From contig CM026426.1 in assembly GCA_014871385.1 (NCBI GenBank), forward strand, positions 48,905,263 through 48,969,262: a stretch of DNA of 64,000 nucleotides. Direction: 5' to 3'. The translations under genes and the position numbers were made by a program. Below are positions 31,495-44,229 of this stretch, piece after piece. Source of the stretch: Ceratodon purpureus. Its lineage: Eukaryota > Streptophyta > Bryopsida > Pseudoditrichales > Ditrichaceae. Position 1 is the first letter of the stretch, and every line of letters begins with the position of its first letter. The notes below the pieces were generated by a model. It was given only the letters and a program-made list of their open reading frames with translations. It was not told the DNA's origin and ran no database searches.

Positions 31495-33882
31495 TGCCCT
31501 GCTTCCTGGACGGACTACCAGAGCATTTCTTGTTGCGTTGCTTTTCCGGTTAAGGTCAGATCACCCATAGTCGACCAGGTCCCCATAACCGATCAGTAGA
31601 CTCCTCCAATTCTGACAAGTTTTCAGATTTAAAATCTTAGGAGACCTAGAAGAAAGTATCAAGCATGATTGGTAGAAAGGGAATCATATGGGAATATTCT
31701 AGTAGTAGTATACTGATCAAGTTTTGGTGTCATGGTGGTCGATTTTGGGTGGGCCTACATATCGGTTATATGTATTATACAAAAAATGACTTTAAAATTC
31801 ATAATAAATTAAATATTGAAGTAAACATGAAATTTAAAGTTGCATTCTTGCTTAAACCTATTTTCCCTTCAAGGAAAAATCTCCCTCGACTTATATACCT
31901 CCAATATCAGTGAGAAATCTCTTAACTGATTGATTTTAGGTGTCTCAACCTTATGTTGATTTCGGTTTTGTTGTTTCGATTTTGTTGTTGTGTTGATTGG
32001 AGAACGCTAAATGGCATGTGCCATGTGGAGAAGGACAAGGTAGGAACAATGGGCCTCGGCGTTCATCGTAGCCTACCACGTTGAATTTCCGGTTTTTATC
32101 CACACCCCGTTGGATCTAGTAACTTCCAGTTTTGGTAAATCCGCCCCATCGTGTAACACTACAACCCGCGCTTCCAAACTCCTACAACACTAAACACTGG
32201 CACATTTGTGTGTAACAATCCAACCACATACCCGATCGTGCCCTGCAAAAAAATAACCTCATCTTGATGTCACAATTCGCCCATGCAAGGTTAACATTTG
32301 AAACGTCTTCAAGGGTCTTGCATTTGAAAACCTAATGTCTTGATGTCAACAACACAAGCGTCACATCGCACCGCCCCAAAACTTTGTCGAGATGTAGAAT
32401 TAAAAATACACAACCTTAGGCCGTCGGATATGAGAAACGAGCGATGCAGCTGCGTCTTAGCCCTTCGATCCTGGTGTTGGTCGCCGCAAGCGATTGCAAT
32501 GTCATCTCATCGCCCAACCTCACAATCAAATGGCCGCAATGTGGCCACGTCGAGCGTTTCATGGCCTTCCCCCGTCAATCGTCCAATCACGCGCAATCAG
32601 TGCAATTAGCCCTTCTACCAACCGCTGGAACTTCAGATCTGACGACTACAAAGGCCGATGGCGTCAACCGTCACACCCGTCGGCAGCCTTAGCTATCGGA
32701 GTTGATGGCTTCAACCTTTGAAAATTCAAGCTGAAACTTCAAAGCCCCATAAGTTTCTCCAAACATATCTGAATAGGACTTATGAGGTATTTTTTGACAT
32801 CCGCTTTTCTTGTAGATGCCAAAGAACATCTCATAATGCCAAATTAAACACGTTTTGAAGAAGTTACGGGGCTCTATAGTTTCCATTACATTTTTTGAAG
32901 CAATAAGGCCATTGGCGGTCCGCTGTCCACCATTCTGACAGCCGTGGCGGACAGTCCCTTCTTCTCTTTGCTCTCTCTCCCTCTCCCTTCTCTCGCCTAC
33001 TTCATCTCTTCTCTACCTCCCTTCCCTTCATTATTCCCTCCCTCTTTGGCAAAACCAAAGAATTCCCGGACCTTCCATTTTTGGACATGTAGTCTTGCAC
33101 ATGCATCCCAAATCAGGAAGTTCCTGACACATGCTTTAGTTGGCCAAAGAACGCAATTAGACATTCTACACAAAGTAGACCTTATTTGTCTTGGAGAGGG
33201 ATATAACAATGGACATACTTTTGAACTATTCTACTTAATACTTTCCGATTGAATTTTTTAGTTGAAGTTCAAATATGGTGGTGGGAAATAAAGTTATTGA
33301 AGAGAATCAAAGGAATGAAATTTGGGGGAGAGGTAGATACATGATACAAACCAAAGATGAAACATTGGAATCAAATAGAGGGGAAACTTGGATTTTTAAA
33401 ATAGATTTTAAAAACAGAACGCCAACGCCTTCCAATTCCCTTTGTAATTTTCTTGGGTAAACATTATAAATCCTCTCCAAATACCTTGTCGACGAAATTA
33501 AAGTAAAGTTAAAAACAAAGTTACTCGTTTTTTGAATGATGGTTTGAGATGTGTAAATTTGAAAATTACTTGAAGACCACTTTGTGAAAAAAATCCAAAA
33601 GAATTAAAACCAACAAGTAAGAAATGAAAGGTGTTCATATAAAAGTGAAATAAAATAAATTTTACACAAAAAATGAATAAAGTTGAGCTTTGCAATTGTT
33701 TGTAAAGTATGTCAATTGATTTTTAAATGTTGTTTAAAATAGTTTTTGCAATAATTTATTGAATAGCCATCTATATAATCTCTATAACCTTTCAAACAAC
33801 CTTTCATATTTTCAACTTCCACCTCGAGTCTCATCTTTCATTTCATGACCATATAGGACCAATAATACCAAAGGACATGACT
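31495..33882. other. Spacer; CT-rich tract at 32956-33045
   Basis: No gene is recognised. The part at 32000-32700 is less AT-rich but has no convincing frame. A pyrimidine-rich run of about 90 bases lies at 32956-33045. Confidence 0.4.
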
Positions 33883-33946
33883 ATGATAATCACCACCACA
33901 ATGCTCATATAACAACCATTATGAGCATTGTGGTGGTGATTATCAT
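33883..33946. repeat. Perfect hairpin, 27-bp arms with 10-nt loop
   Basis: Bases 33883-33909 are exactly complementary to 33920-33946, with loop TAACAACCAT. The arms start ATGATAATCACCACCACAAT. There is no T-run after it, so it is not a terminator. It could be a recent inverted duplication, a tiny MITE or a small-RNA precursor. Confidence 0.8.
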
Positions 33947-34789
33947 TATATAACAACCTTCATATTTTTTTGGGGTAAAACTCTCTCCGAGTTCCTCATC
34001 GACGGAATTAGATGGGGATTAAAATTGTGTGTAGAGGAGGGAGAGGGGGTAGGGGACACATTAATTAAAATTGAAGGTTAGTAAATTTGAATTAGAAGTT
34101 GGTGATGGTAAACAAGAATTATAATAAAATTGATAGAAGATAGGAATTAAAATACAATGAGTCTAAAATTAAACAAAAAAAAAAACAAGCCATATTACAA
34201 GGGTGGAGATTAAAATAGGAAGGGTGGTGAATCACAAGGGGTTGGGATTTAAAAATTAAAAGTTTAAAATATTAGAATAGAATTGAATGTGTGTGAGTGG
34301 AGGTAGTCCATGCATATTGACAAAGCATAATTTCAAATTTGAATTAGAAGTTGGTTATGGTAAGTGGAAATTAGAATATGAAGGATACTATATAAAATAA
34401 AGATTGGAGGGTCGTGGAGGAGGAATTTAAAAATGAGGTCCGTGTTGGTTATAAAAAAAGGTTAAAAGAAGGTAAGCAAAATGAGGAGGCGGGAGTTAAA
34501 AAAAACATTTTGAAAATAGTATATGGTTATTGAAACTAAAATTGATGAAGCGATATGGAAATTAAAAAAAGTTTGATTGTAAATTAAAATTAAAAGTATC
34601 AATTTTACAAGAATGAAGATGAATTTGGAATAGAATGGACCACTAAATAAAAATATCATTTAAAAGACATGCTCGAAGCACGTTTATGCCTTATGATTTT
34701 TTTGTATATTGTAAAATACATATTCGTGCACACAAATAGATATTTACATATACATATAAAAATTGGCATATATATAAATATATACATAT

Positions 34790-34790
<1 letters not shown>
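33947..34790. other. A/T- and purine-rich spacer
   Basis: No gene is seen. The plus strand is rich in A and G with many AATTAAAA runs. Confidence 0.4.

Positions 34791-34872
<82 letters not shown>
34791..34872. repeat. (CA)n then (TA)n microsatellite
   Basis: (CA)10 at 34791-34810 is followed by about 31 TA units to 34872. Confidence 0.95.
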
Positions 34873-34876
<4 letters not shown>

Positions 34877-34894
34877 CATACATATATACATGTA

Positions 34895-35150
34895 CATGCA
34901 TACATGCATACATGCATACATGCATACATGCATACATGCATACATGCATACATGCATACATGCATACATGCATACATGCATACATGCATACATGCATACA
35001 TGCATACATGCATACATGCATACATGCATACATGCATACATGCATACATGCATACATGCATACATGCATACATGCATACATGCATACATGCATACATGCA
35101 TACATGCATACATGCATACATGCATACATGCATACATGCATACATGCATA
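34895..35150. repeat. 32 perfect tandem copies of CATGCATA
   Basis: The 256-base run consists of the octamer CATGCATA repeated 32 times without error as far as I can read. It is framed by TACATACA-type degenerate units and the dinucleotide tracts to its left. Each unit contains CATGCA, the core of the RY element bound by plant B3-domain factors of the ABI3/FUS3/LEC2 type. The many open frames through it (up to 176 codons) are products of the repeat, not genes. Confidence 0.95.
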
Positions 35151-36949
<1,799 letters not shown>

Positions 36950-37450
36950 ATCGGACGAGCTCCCGCGCGCGAGTAAAGTTACCGTCTTCACAGTTTACTA
37001 TTGCTTACCATGGGTGGCGTCCGTTGTCGCGTGCGCGTGCGTATCTGCGCCTGCTCGCGCCCGTCATTTGTGGTTGATCGCGCCCGTCGTCTGTACTTGC
37101 TCGCGCGCGTCATCTGCAGTGATCGCGCTTGACTGTTCTCATCCAATCCAAGTTGCTTGCGCCCGTAACATATTGCTCTCGCCCAAAACTCTCCCGACGT
37201 GACCCGTGCACGTCCGTAATTATACCCGCCATGTACCTTGGCAACGGGAACCACGTGCGCGCATAGGGTCACTCTGCTCGCGCCCGTAGCAGGCTGCGCG
37301 CGCCCACACAGTCGCCCCCGTGCGTATGAAATGCCACCTCCTTCCTCTGATTTCGCACCTCCCCACTTTGTGCATTTTGCCTTCAACAACCCCATGGTAG
37401 CTGATTGCTTAGTGTTATGGTGGGTTTCATTACAATCGCTCTACCCTCCA
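36950..37450 (+). promoter_or_regulatory. CpG-dense promoter-like repeat, copy 1
   Basis: In AT-rich surroundings this block holds repeated variants of GCTCGCGCCCGT (near 37052, 37078, 37098, 37151 and 37274, among others). Its right part, from CCCGCCATG to CATTGCTTAG-type sequence, matches 38225-38490. CpG is abundant, so the block has escaped methylation-driven loss, as active promoters do. The TATA position of copy 2 reads GTATGAAAT here, so this copy may use another core signal. It lies just upstream of the ORF at 37495. Confidence 0.5.
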
Positions 37451-37494
37451 GCACGAATTCCAACGCATATAATTGTCAACAAATCAAGTCGTAC

Positions 37495-37857
37495 ATGAGT
37501 TTAACGAATGGTGCGACTCCACCGGGCACCGCACAGCGAACGGACACAATTATTTGGTTAATGTTGGAGGGTCTCCGGAAATTGATCAAGTTGTTCAAGG
37601 ATTGGATCTCTCGTCGAGACAAATTGGTGGCATACGCGGAGAATGGACGGCCACTGCCTCCAACTAGTGAAGAGCAGTTGGCAACCGAAGCAACCGTTGA
37701 AGAACTTGATTGTGAGATTGGCGATCTCATCAAAGAACTGAAGAAGGAGAGGGCAATACTTTGTGTCCCCAATATTGTCTCCACTTCTCAAACAAATCAT
37801 TTTGAGACGCACTTGAAAGACTTAGAGGACCGGTATCTAGAGTGCATGGCACTGTAA
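37495..37857 (+). CDS. Hypothetical helical protein, 120 aa
   Basis: The frame is open from 37405, but the ATG at 37495 (MSLTNGATPP) starts the protein-like part. The product is strongly helical: a short hydrophobic segment (IIWLMLEGLRKLIKLF), then RRDKLVAYAENGRPLPPTSE and a Glu/Leu-rich coiled coil ending at LEDRYLECMAL. I do not recognise the family. It is placed directly behind the first CpG-dense block, and an AATAAA-like ATAAAATAAAG lies about 30 bases after the stop. Both support a small expressed gene. It could also be a fragment of a longer gene. Confidence 0.5.
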   Translation: MSLTNGATPPGTAQRTDTIIWLMLEGLRKLIKLFKDWISRRDKLVAYAENGRPLPPTSEEQLATEATVEELDCEIGDLIKELKKERAILCVPNIVSTSQTNHFETHLKDLEDRYLECMAL

Positions 37858-37964
37858 TTGACATTACAATGAAGTGATATATTTATAAAATAAAGTTCTC
37901 TTTTTTACCCTAAATTTGCAAGTTCTTTTTTGTTCGTTTCCTACATTTAACGGTGTACTAGTAT

Positions 37965-38490
37965 GTGGTGGCGCTCGTTTTCGATAATGCTCGTGCTTCT
38001 CATGGGACACTGCTCGCGCCCGTCCATTTAGTGATAGCACCTGAAGGCTGTGGTCACGCCCGTACGCACTCGCTCGGTAGTTCTGATCGCGCCCAATCCA
38101 TAACCGCCCGCGCGCGACGATATCTGCGCGCGCCAGTCACATACTCGGACAAAGTCCGCTCACGCCCGGTAAAGACCGTGTAGCTACCCACGCGCGCACG
38201 TAAAAATTCGATCGCGCCCGCACCATACCCGCCATGGTACCCGCTCTTGCCCGTTGCTACCCGCACAATAACGGAGGTATACACGGCCGAGACCCTGCCT
38301 ACAGTGCCCGCGCGTGTGCATAGGGTCTCTGCTCGCGCCCGTAGCAAAAATGCTCGCGACCATCCCTTGGCGCCCGTGAGTATAAAAGGGCCCTCCCCCC
38401 CACATTTCGCACCACCCCCCCTTCGGGCACCTTGCCTTCAACAGCCTCCGGGTAGCTAATTGCTTGGTACTGAGGTGGGTCCTAGTACAC
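37965..38490 (+). promoter_or_regulatory. CpG-dense promoter-like repeat, copy 2
   Basis: This block has the same motif family as 36950-37450 (variants of GCTCGCGCCCGT near 38009, 38055, 38086, 38157, 38208, 38239 and 38331). Similarity to copy 1 extends about 90 bases beyond the TATA position. It precedes a decayed gene of the RING-like family. Confidence 0.5.
38381..38388 (+). promoter_or_regulatory. TATA box
   Basis: TATAAAAG at the end of the CpG-dense block, followed by a C-rich stretch. Transcription would begin about 30 bases on, near 38415. Confidence 0.5.
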
Positions 38491-38639
38491 TGACACGTCT
38501 TCGCACTTTCACTTTAAATTTCTGTAGTGGTCTGGTAAATTAGATAATCTTGTAAATGTTTATAATTTGTAAATGTGATTGAGGTATTGCAGTAATCGTA
38601 GGTTAGCGATTCTTGCACGTTTGAAGACTCTGAAGAACG

Positions 38640-41204
38640 ATCTACTCCAAGCTTAGGTGGAACAACAACGACAAAATCCGCCCTCGGCTGCAGAACAGAG
38701 GAGGCGAGATAAGGTCGCCGAACGGGAAAGGCATGGAAACGTACATCGTAAGAGGGTTCACGTACTAACGAATCCTGCAAAGCTTGCATTCTGAGGGTGG
38801 AAAGTCGCACCAGACCCGTGGACTTTAGCTATGTATGAGTAGTTCATTGAATACCAGTGCCACATTGAGAAGTATTTCCCGTTGCATTGCCATCATTCGA
38901 ACCGTGCTACAAACAAGGCGAGCCTGAGATGGTGCAAGAACCCTCAGTTCGGTCAACGGTGTTTGGAGGTGTACCAAGTTATATACAAGGAGGAGATCAA
39001 CAAGAGAAACGAGATTCCACTCTTTATTTGTAGAATGGTATATGCCGAGGTCGCGCTTCACAGGGAGGTGGATTGGAGAACCATACGGTTGACTAGGGGC
39101 ATCAAGGAGCGTCCTCGAGAGATGGCTATACCTAGAGGGGATTTAACATTTCCAAGCGACCTAGCCATACTGGGATAATCCCGTGGAGAGAGGTGCACCT
39201 AGGGCACTTGTGTGGAGTTCATCAGAAGAAGATAGTGATTCTGATGGTACGCCAACACGTCCCTCTCAGTTGCAGACAAGAGCTGCAGCTGCAGCTAGAA
39301 TCACACGGCTCAAAAAGAAGGACCATGTTTTGGCTGCGTGTTTGTCGACGAGGAATTGTGCTCCGCCGGCACATCCTACTGGGGGGGATATTGCTGATCA
39401 GGCTCCTCTAGCAATCGTTGGGGGCCTAGCAATGTTGATGTAGCTCCTCCTGCACAGAATCCACAGATTGCAGGCCCGAGCAATGGAAGTGAAGATGAGG
39501 ACGCTAGGTTTGCAACTGAGTTGGAGGCTACATCAAACAAGCCTGATGCTAAAGACCAGCAAGGCGACGCATTGCTTATTCAGCTCAATGCAGAAAATGG
39601 GATAATTGCTGAGTTGGAGAAGACAATCCAAAACATGATGGAAGAAGCAGAGAGGATGAATGAGATTATTCAGAGGGAGAATGAAGAGATTGAGCAACTT
39701 AAAGCTGCGAGGAATCCTATTAGGGTACCCGATGAAAGCCAGGTTCCACTCCCTGGTTGCCCTGGAATGAATGAGGCTCAAATGAATGCCATCATTGATA
39801 CGGCCACGCACGGTGTCTTGGAAGATACCCCAGTTTGAGTTGCCCGTAGGCCAATGATTCCATTCGCATCAACGAGTCAAGTGATGCACCCCCTCCAGCA
39901 GCAAGTCTTGTTCGTGGATTCTCAAGAGACGCAGGATTCTTTGTTATTTCCGCTGCTAGCATTCCTCCCATGGTCCCTTCTGTACTTAATGCCTCTGAAT
40001 TGCAAGCTACCAACAAGATGCTCAAGACGTATCTGATCTAGATGAGCAAACAATACTACCAATGGAAGATTGCATGCATTCTGAACGTTGACCGTCACAG
40101 ACAGATTTACAGTGAGTTTCAAAAGATTGACCATGACTACCTCAAGACGAATTCGAAGAGGAAATTCGGACTTACTTTGTGGGCACATGAGGATGATATG
40201 TTTCCTGACGATTTTCGATGGACGGTAAGAATATAGATTGGATGAAAGTAGGGTGGAAGTACAAGACCGCAACATCCAATGAAAAAATCGCTGAGGGGAC
40301 AAAGCCAAGATTGCTCTGGAGCAATCCACAGAAGTATGTTTTGGATGGTACCAAGTGTCCCATTTGTACCAATCCATTTGGGCCAGAGGGAGGCTAGTCT
40401 TTGGGATCCTGTCAATGCATGTATCATCTACTGTGCTTGATTTCCCATGCCATGATACGACGGTGGTGTGCAATATGCAAGTCTCCTTTCCACAAGCGAT
40501 TTTATGAGCAATTTGGCTTGGAGACCTACATGCCACCGCATTGGGAGCAAAATGAAGAAAATACTCATGAGTATCTGGACAAGTGGGGTGAGGTCTTGAT
40601 TAGGAATTGGCTTATGGGAAAGCACGCGACCTACAGGAGTGAAATGAGCACGTAGTGGAGATGGGATACAAATCCTACTGAGATTGTAAGGATTTGCTAG
40701 AATGTCACACGGGGCCGGACCAAAGAAGAAGCCGAGGGAAGGAAGAATTTCTTTTACCAAACGCTTGGTGGGTACTGGGATGAAGAGAACAAGTCATTCC
40801 AATTTGGGACTCATCCTCAAGGGTTCAAGTGGAATTCCAAAGGGAGGAAGGTCGTTAATCAGCACAAGGAGCTGCATCAAATGACCGACGCGGATCTTGA
40901 CATCCCCAATGCCTTGAACATCGAGGAATCCGAATGGATAAACCTCTTCAAGAGCGGTGCTCTGGATTTCCTAGTCAAAGAACATAGTCCGGAGACCCTT
41001 CGTGTGCTTCGTCGAATGTGGGAGACCAACTTCATGGAAGCAGTACTTGGAGCAGATGGCCTAGGTAGGAGTACTCGTTCTGCCAAGCAGAAACTCATCG
41101 TTGAGGATGGGGCAGAAAGTAGTGCAGCGGGTAGTTCTCGTGCACGACATGATGAAGGTGGATCGAGTTCCTCAGCACGTGACGTCGTAGAGATCAATGG
41201 ATGA
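38640..41204 (+). pseudogene. RING-like coiled-coil family, decayed divergent member
   Basis: Protein-like sequence continues over 2.5 kb, but in changing frames and with several in-frame stops (roughly eight breaks). In order one sees a basic Arg/Glu-rich start (about 38660-38760), then a helical part with CLEVYQVIYKEE and RMVYAEVALHREVDW (about 38960-39080). This part resembles the same region of the decayed member at 10114-12062. Next come an acidic linker SSSEEDSDSDGTPTRP (about 39220) and a coiled coil (about 39590-39720). A zinc module (40356-40480) has the ligands C-x2-C, C-x-C-x2-H-x2-C and C-x2-C. A C-terminal helical part (40881-41204) ends in a Ser-rich tail. As in the minus-strand copy, a stop lies between zinc ligands two and three. 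This is a dead host gene copy behind a still CpG-rich promoter. Confidence 0.65.
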
Positions 41205-41829
41205 AGACTACATTTTTTTAAAAAGACATCGGAATATAAGTACGTGCAGAAGGCATAGGGAATAAGATTAGAAAGGATTAAAGCGTTGCGTTTAATTTTT
41301 GTTAAACTCAAACAATTGATGTTAATTTCCATTTCGGATTTGTTCATGATTTCCAAGACTTTTTTCTTCTCCTTGCATAGGTCTTGTGTTTTTGGTTGCC
41401 AAACATGTCGTTTATTCCATCATTTGTCTCGTCTCCCTTCCATTGTATGATAAATGTATACATAATTCTGGTGCACACAGAAATGTTGTACATGGATATT
41501 CCATGGACGTGCTAAACTATTTCTATCCTCACTTTATTCTACACTTAAAATAATTCTTTTACCAGTTTATTCTGTTAATATTCGTCATTTAAATATGAGA
41601 TTGAATGTGTACATCAACTTCGAGAGGGATCTGGTTGTTCCCGCCACCATCCTGTTCCCATTCAATAATATGATGGATCACATGTTCCAAGTTCTTTACG
41701 TGAAACTCTGATTTTTATGATTTAATAATAAAAAAGGTATTACGTGAATTCGGGCGAGGTCAAGCATACGCGATTGAACGGGCGCGCTCAATCGAGTGAA
41801 AAGTCCTGGTATTGAAAGGAAAAAAAAGA
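41205..41829. other. Spacer
   Basis: 3' flank of the decayed gene, AT-rich, with no gene seen. Confidence 0.4.
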
Positions 41830-42815
41830 GAAAAAAGAAACATCCGCGTTGTCTATGAGGATTTGCCAAAATGGACGCCAATCGGAAACAATTTGTTCAA
41901 TTGTCCATGGTCGCTACCTTTTGAAAATGGTGGAATTGTCTCCCCCTTTGCGAGTCAAAACTCAACTACAAAATTCTTGGGCGCACTGTCCACTTATAAC
42001 GCCATATCACATTGACCTCTCTTAGACCTCCGCAACGGTTCCTCTAGGTCTTCAAAATCGTCTCCACTTGATCTCTTCCCCTTGTGCACCTCTCAACTAA
42101 TACCAGGATTCAAGATATTCTTTGCCTTAGGATCTGTCCGCTTCCCATGCATCCTACTATGTGTCTCTTGTCGCTGCGGCACAGCTTTGGCACAGGATTT
42201 ACTTGTCCTCCGAACGGCCTTGCTATTCTTCAAAGGAGGTGCCAATTTACATAAAATATCACCTTCAGCGACATCAGCACGCTCTGACTACGAAGTTGGT
42301 GCTCTTGTGACACTACCTCGCTTCTTCGTTGCCAAAGCGTCGATGTGGACACTATCACAAAATGTAATGTCCTTGTCACAAAGATCTATCCCCTCTCAAA
42401 TCCCCATCATCTTGGAGATGTTATTGTCTTCTAGAATCTCCGTGGTCCTGGAAGAAATTGTGACTCCCTTGACTAGACCCTGCGCCATCTCTCCCTACCC
42501 TCGTTAGAAATCTAGGTATGGAAGCAATAGTACCTGCCTCCCATCGGGGTACTTTGCATCTCGACAACTGTCTCTGTACCTGTGCTGGTTCAGCTTAAGC
42601 TTTTTGTTGAAGTTGTCTTTTCGGAATAAATCAGACGAAGTACCTTCGATTAGCACCTCGCTTCTTATCCCCTTTGCATTTGTTCCAAATTCAAGCATCA
42701 GTACCTTAGCCTTTCCCCCGTTCGAGTATTCCACATTGTAAAAACATTTGTATATCTTCACCGGTTGTGTCATGGACTCCGTCTCCGCCATCCCTCCCTC
42801 TTTGCAAGGCACCAT
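41830..42815 (-). pseudogene. Unknown gene, decayed
   Basis: Leftward from 42815, one frame reads as a coherent protein for about 330 codons, broken by about seven stops. The first 103 codons are open (MAETESMTQPVKIYKCFYNV starts at 42791; later GGKAKVLMLEFGTNAKG). Farther on the same frame gives ISSRTTEILEDNNISKM, SVHIDALATKKRGSV and VDSAPKNFVVEF. Several stops are TGA or TAG where CGA or CAG would restore a plausible residue, which fits C-to-T decay. I do not recognise the family. A short real gene ending at 42504 cannot be excluded. Confidence 0.5.
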
Positions 42816-44229
42816 CTACACTACAACATAAAGGCAAAAAGAACATATATAAATACATATTCTATTGTCACATATTAATTATAGTACTTGGAGAAACTTT
42901 AGTGCAACAATATATCAAAGACTTTAGTCGGTCTGCAAGTAAAGCACAATGCTCTTAATTTGCCATCAACGTCAGAATAGCTGTAAGTTAGTGTAACAAG
43001 TTTCAAAGATAATTGCAAAACAGGCATTGTTGCCATATGCACTCCTAAAAAGATAGATCTAACAGAAACAAAGCTCGCTACTATTGTCACACTGTTCTAG
43101 ACCTAGAACAGAATTTCACGTATTCGGGCATCGTTTTATAGTATACTCTTTCAAATTTGTATTGACCCGATCATCTAAAAAAACGTGGCGTGATGGCAAG
43201 ACTCCAACTCTTTGTTAAAATATGGAACGTCCTACAGTAGCGGACAAAAGGACTAGTGTTGTATGGGATTGTGGGTAGGTAGAGTGCCCGACATAAATAT
43301 TATACATGGACTGACCCCTTTCATTCCTTGACTCTGTACTTTTTAAAATTTTGTCTACCAACAAACCCTAGGGTGCATAGTGGGGTCGTTTCATTGATTA
43401 ATTAATAAGGTTGTCTCCAAAGTGTAAAACAGAATGAAACCACGACTGCTCACAACACAATTGCATTATTCAAATTCTGTTGCAACAACCCACATCGCCT
43501 TCCACTTCATAAAGAATTTGAGCTCTTGGTAGATTATTTATTTTCAAACGCCGCGAACTTGACGGCTAGCAAACTTGTAACCTCTAATTCCATTTCAAAC
43601 AGAGATTGTCTAGTAGAAGGGTTCCGACATCTTACCATGTTGCTAAGTTTGATGCCGTGCCTAATAGCAGGTCTTGCCCTTTGGGGCCTTGCCCGCCGAC
43701 CCAAAATACACTCATCAATTGCATAATAGAAGCACGGCAAGCACTACACGTCACCCGCAGTAGCTTCCCACAACTTAGATCAACAAGGCCTTTCTCATAA
43801 TCTCCACCCAAGGTCTTGACGTCCATACCTGCTGTTAAACTGAAACTGGGTTGTTGCTAATTCCACGTAATCTCTTCTCCCGAAAGATCATCAATTTTTC
43901 CTCTGCAGCCTTTTCCTTCTCGCACGCGTAAAACATTGCAGAATGAATATTCTACCTCTATGTCACGACGGGTGGAGATTGTTGACGTGGCTTCTTAAGT
44001 ACGCAAACCCATCGGCTCTTATATCAAAAAGACATTGGAACACAATGTATTTCATGTTTCGAATTAATTAAGTATCTCTGATTGTTTCCAAAACTCCGTC
44101 AATTCTAATCCGTAAAGTGAAACACATTGGAAGCACTACACCATTCTAGACATAATGTAGATATTCCATAGCACTCTAAGCCATTTTATACAAAACAGAC
44201 TCATGAATTCACCAAACCACCCTCCTATT
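42816..44229. other. AT-rich spacer
   Basis: No gene is recognised on either strand. Confidence 0.4.

Noticed and set aside
33883-33946. Transcription terminator
   Set aside because: No T-run follows the hairpin, and this is a eukaryotic spacer.
34895-35150. CRISPR-like array
   Set aside because: The units are contiguous octamers with no spacers.
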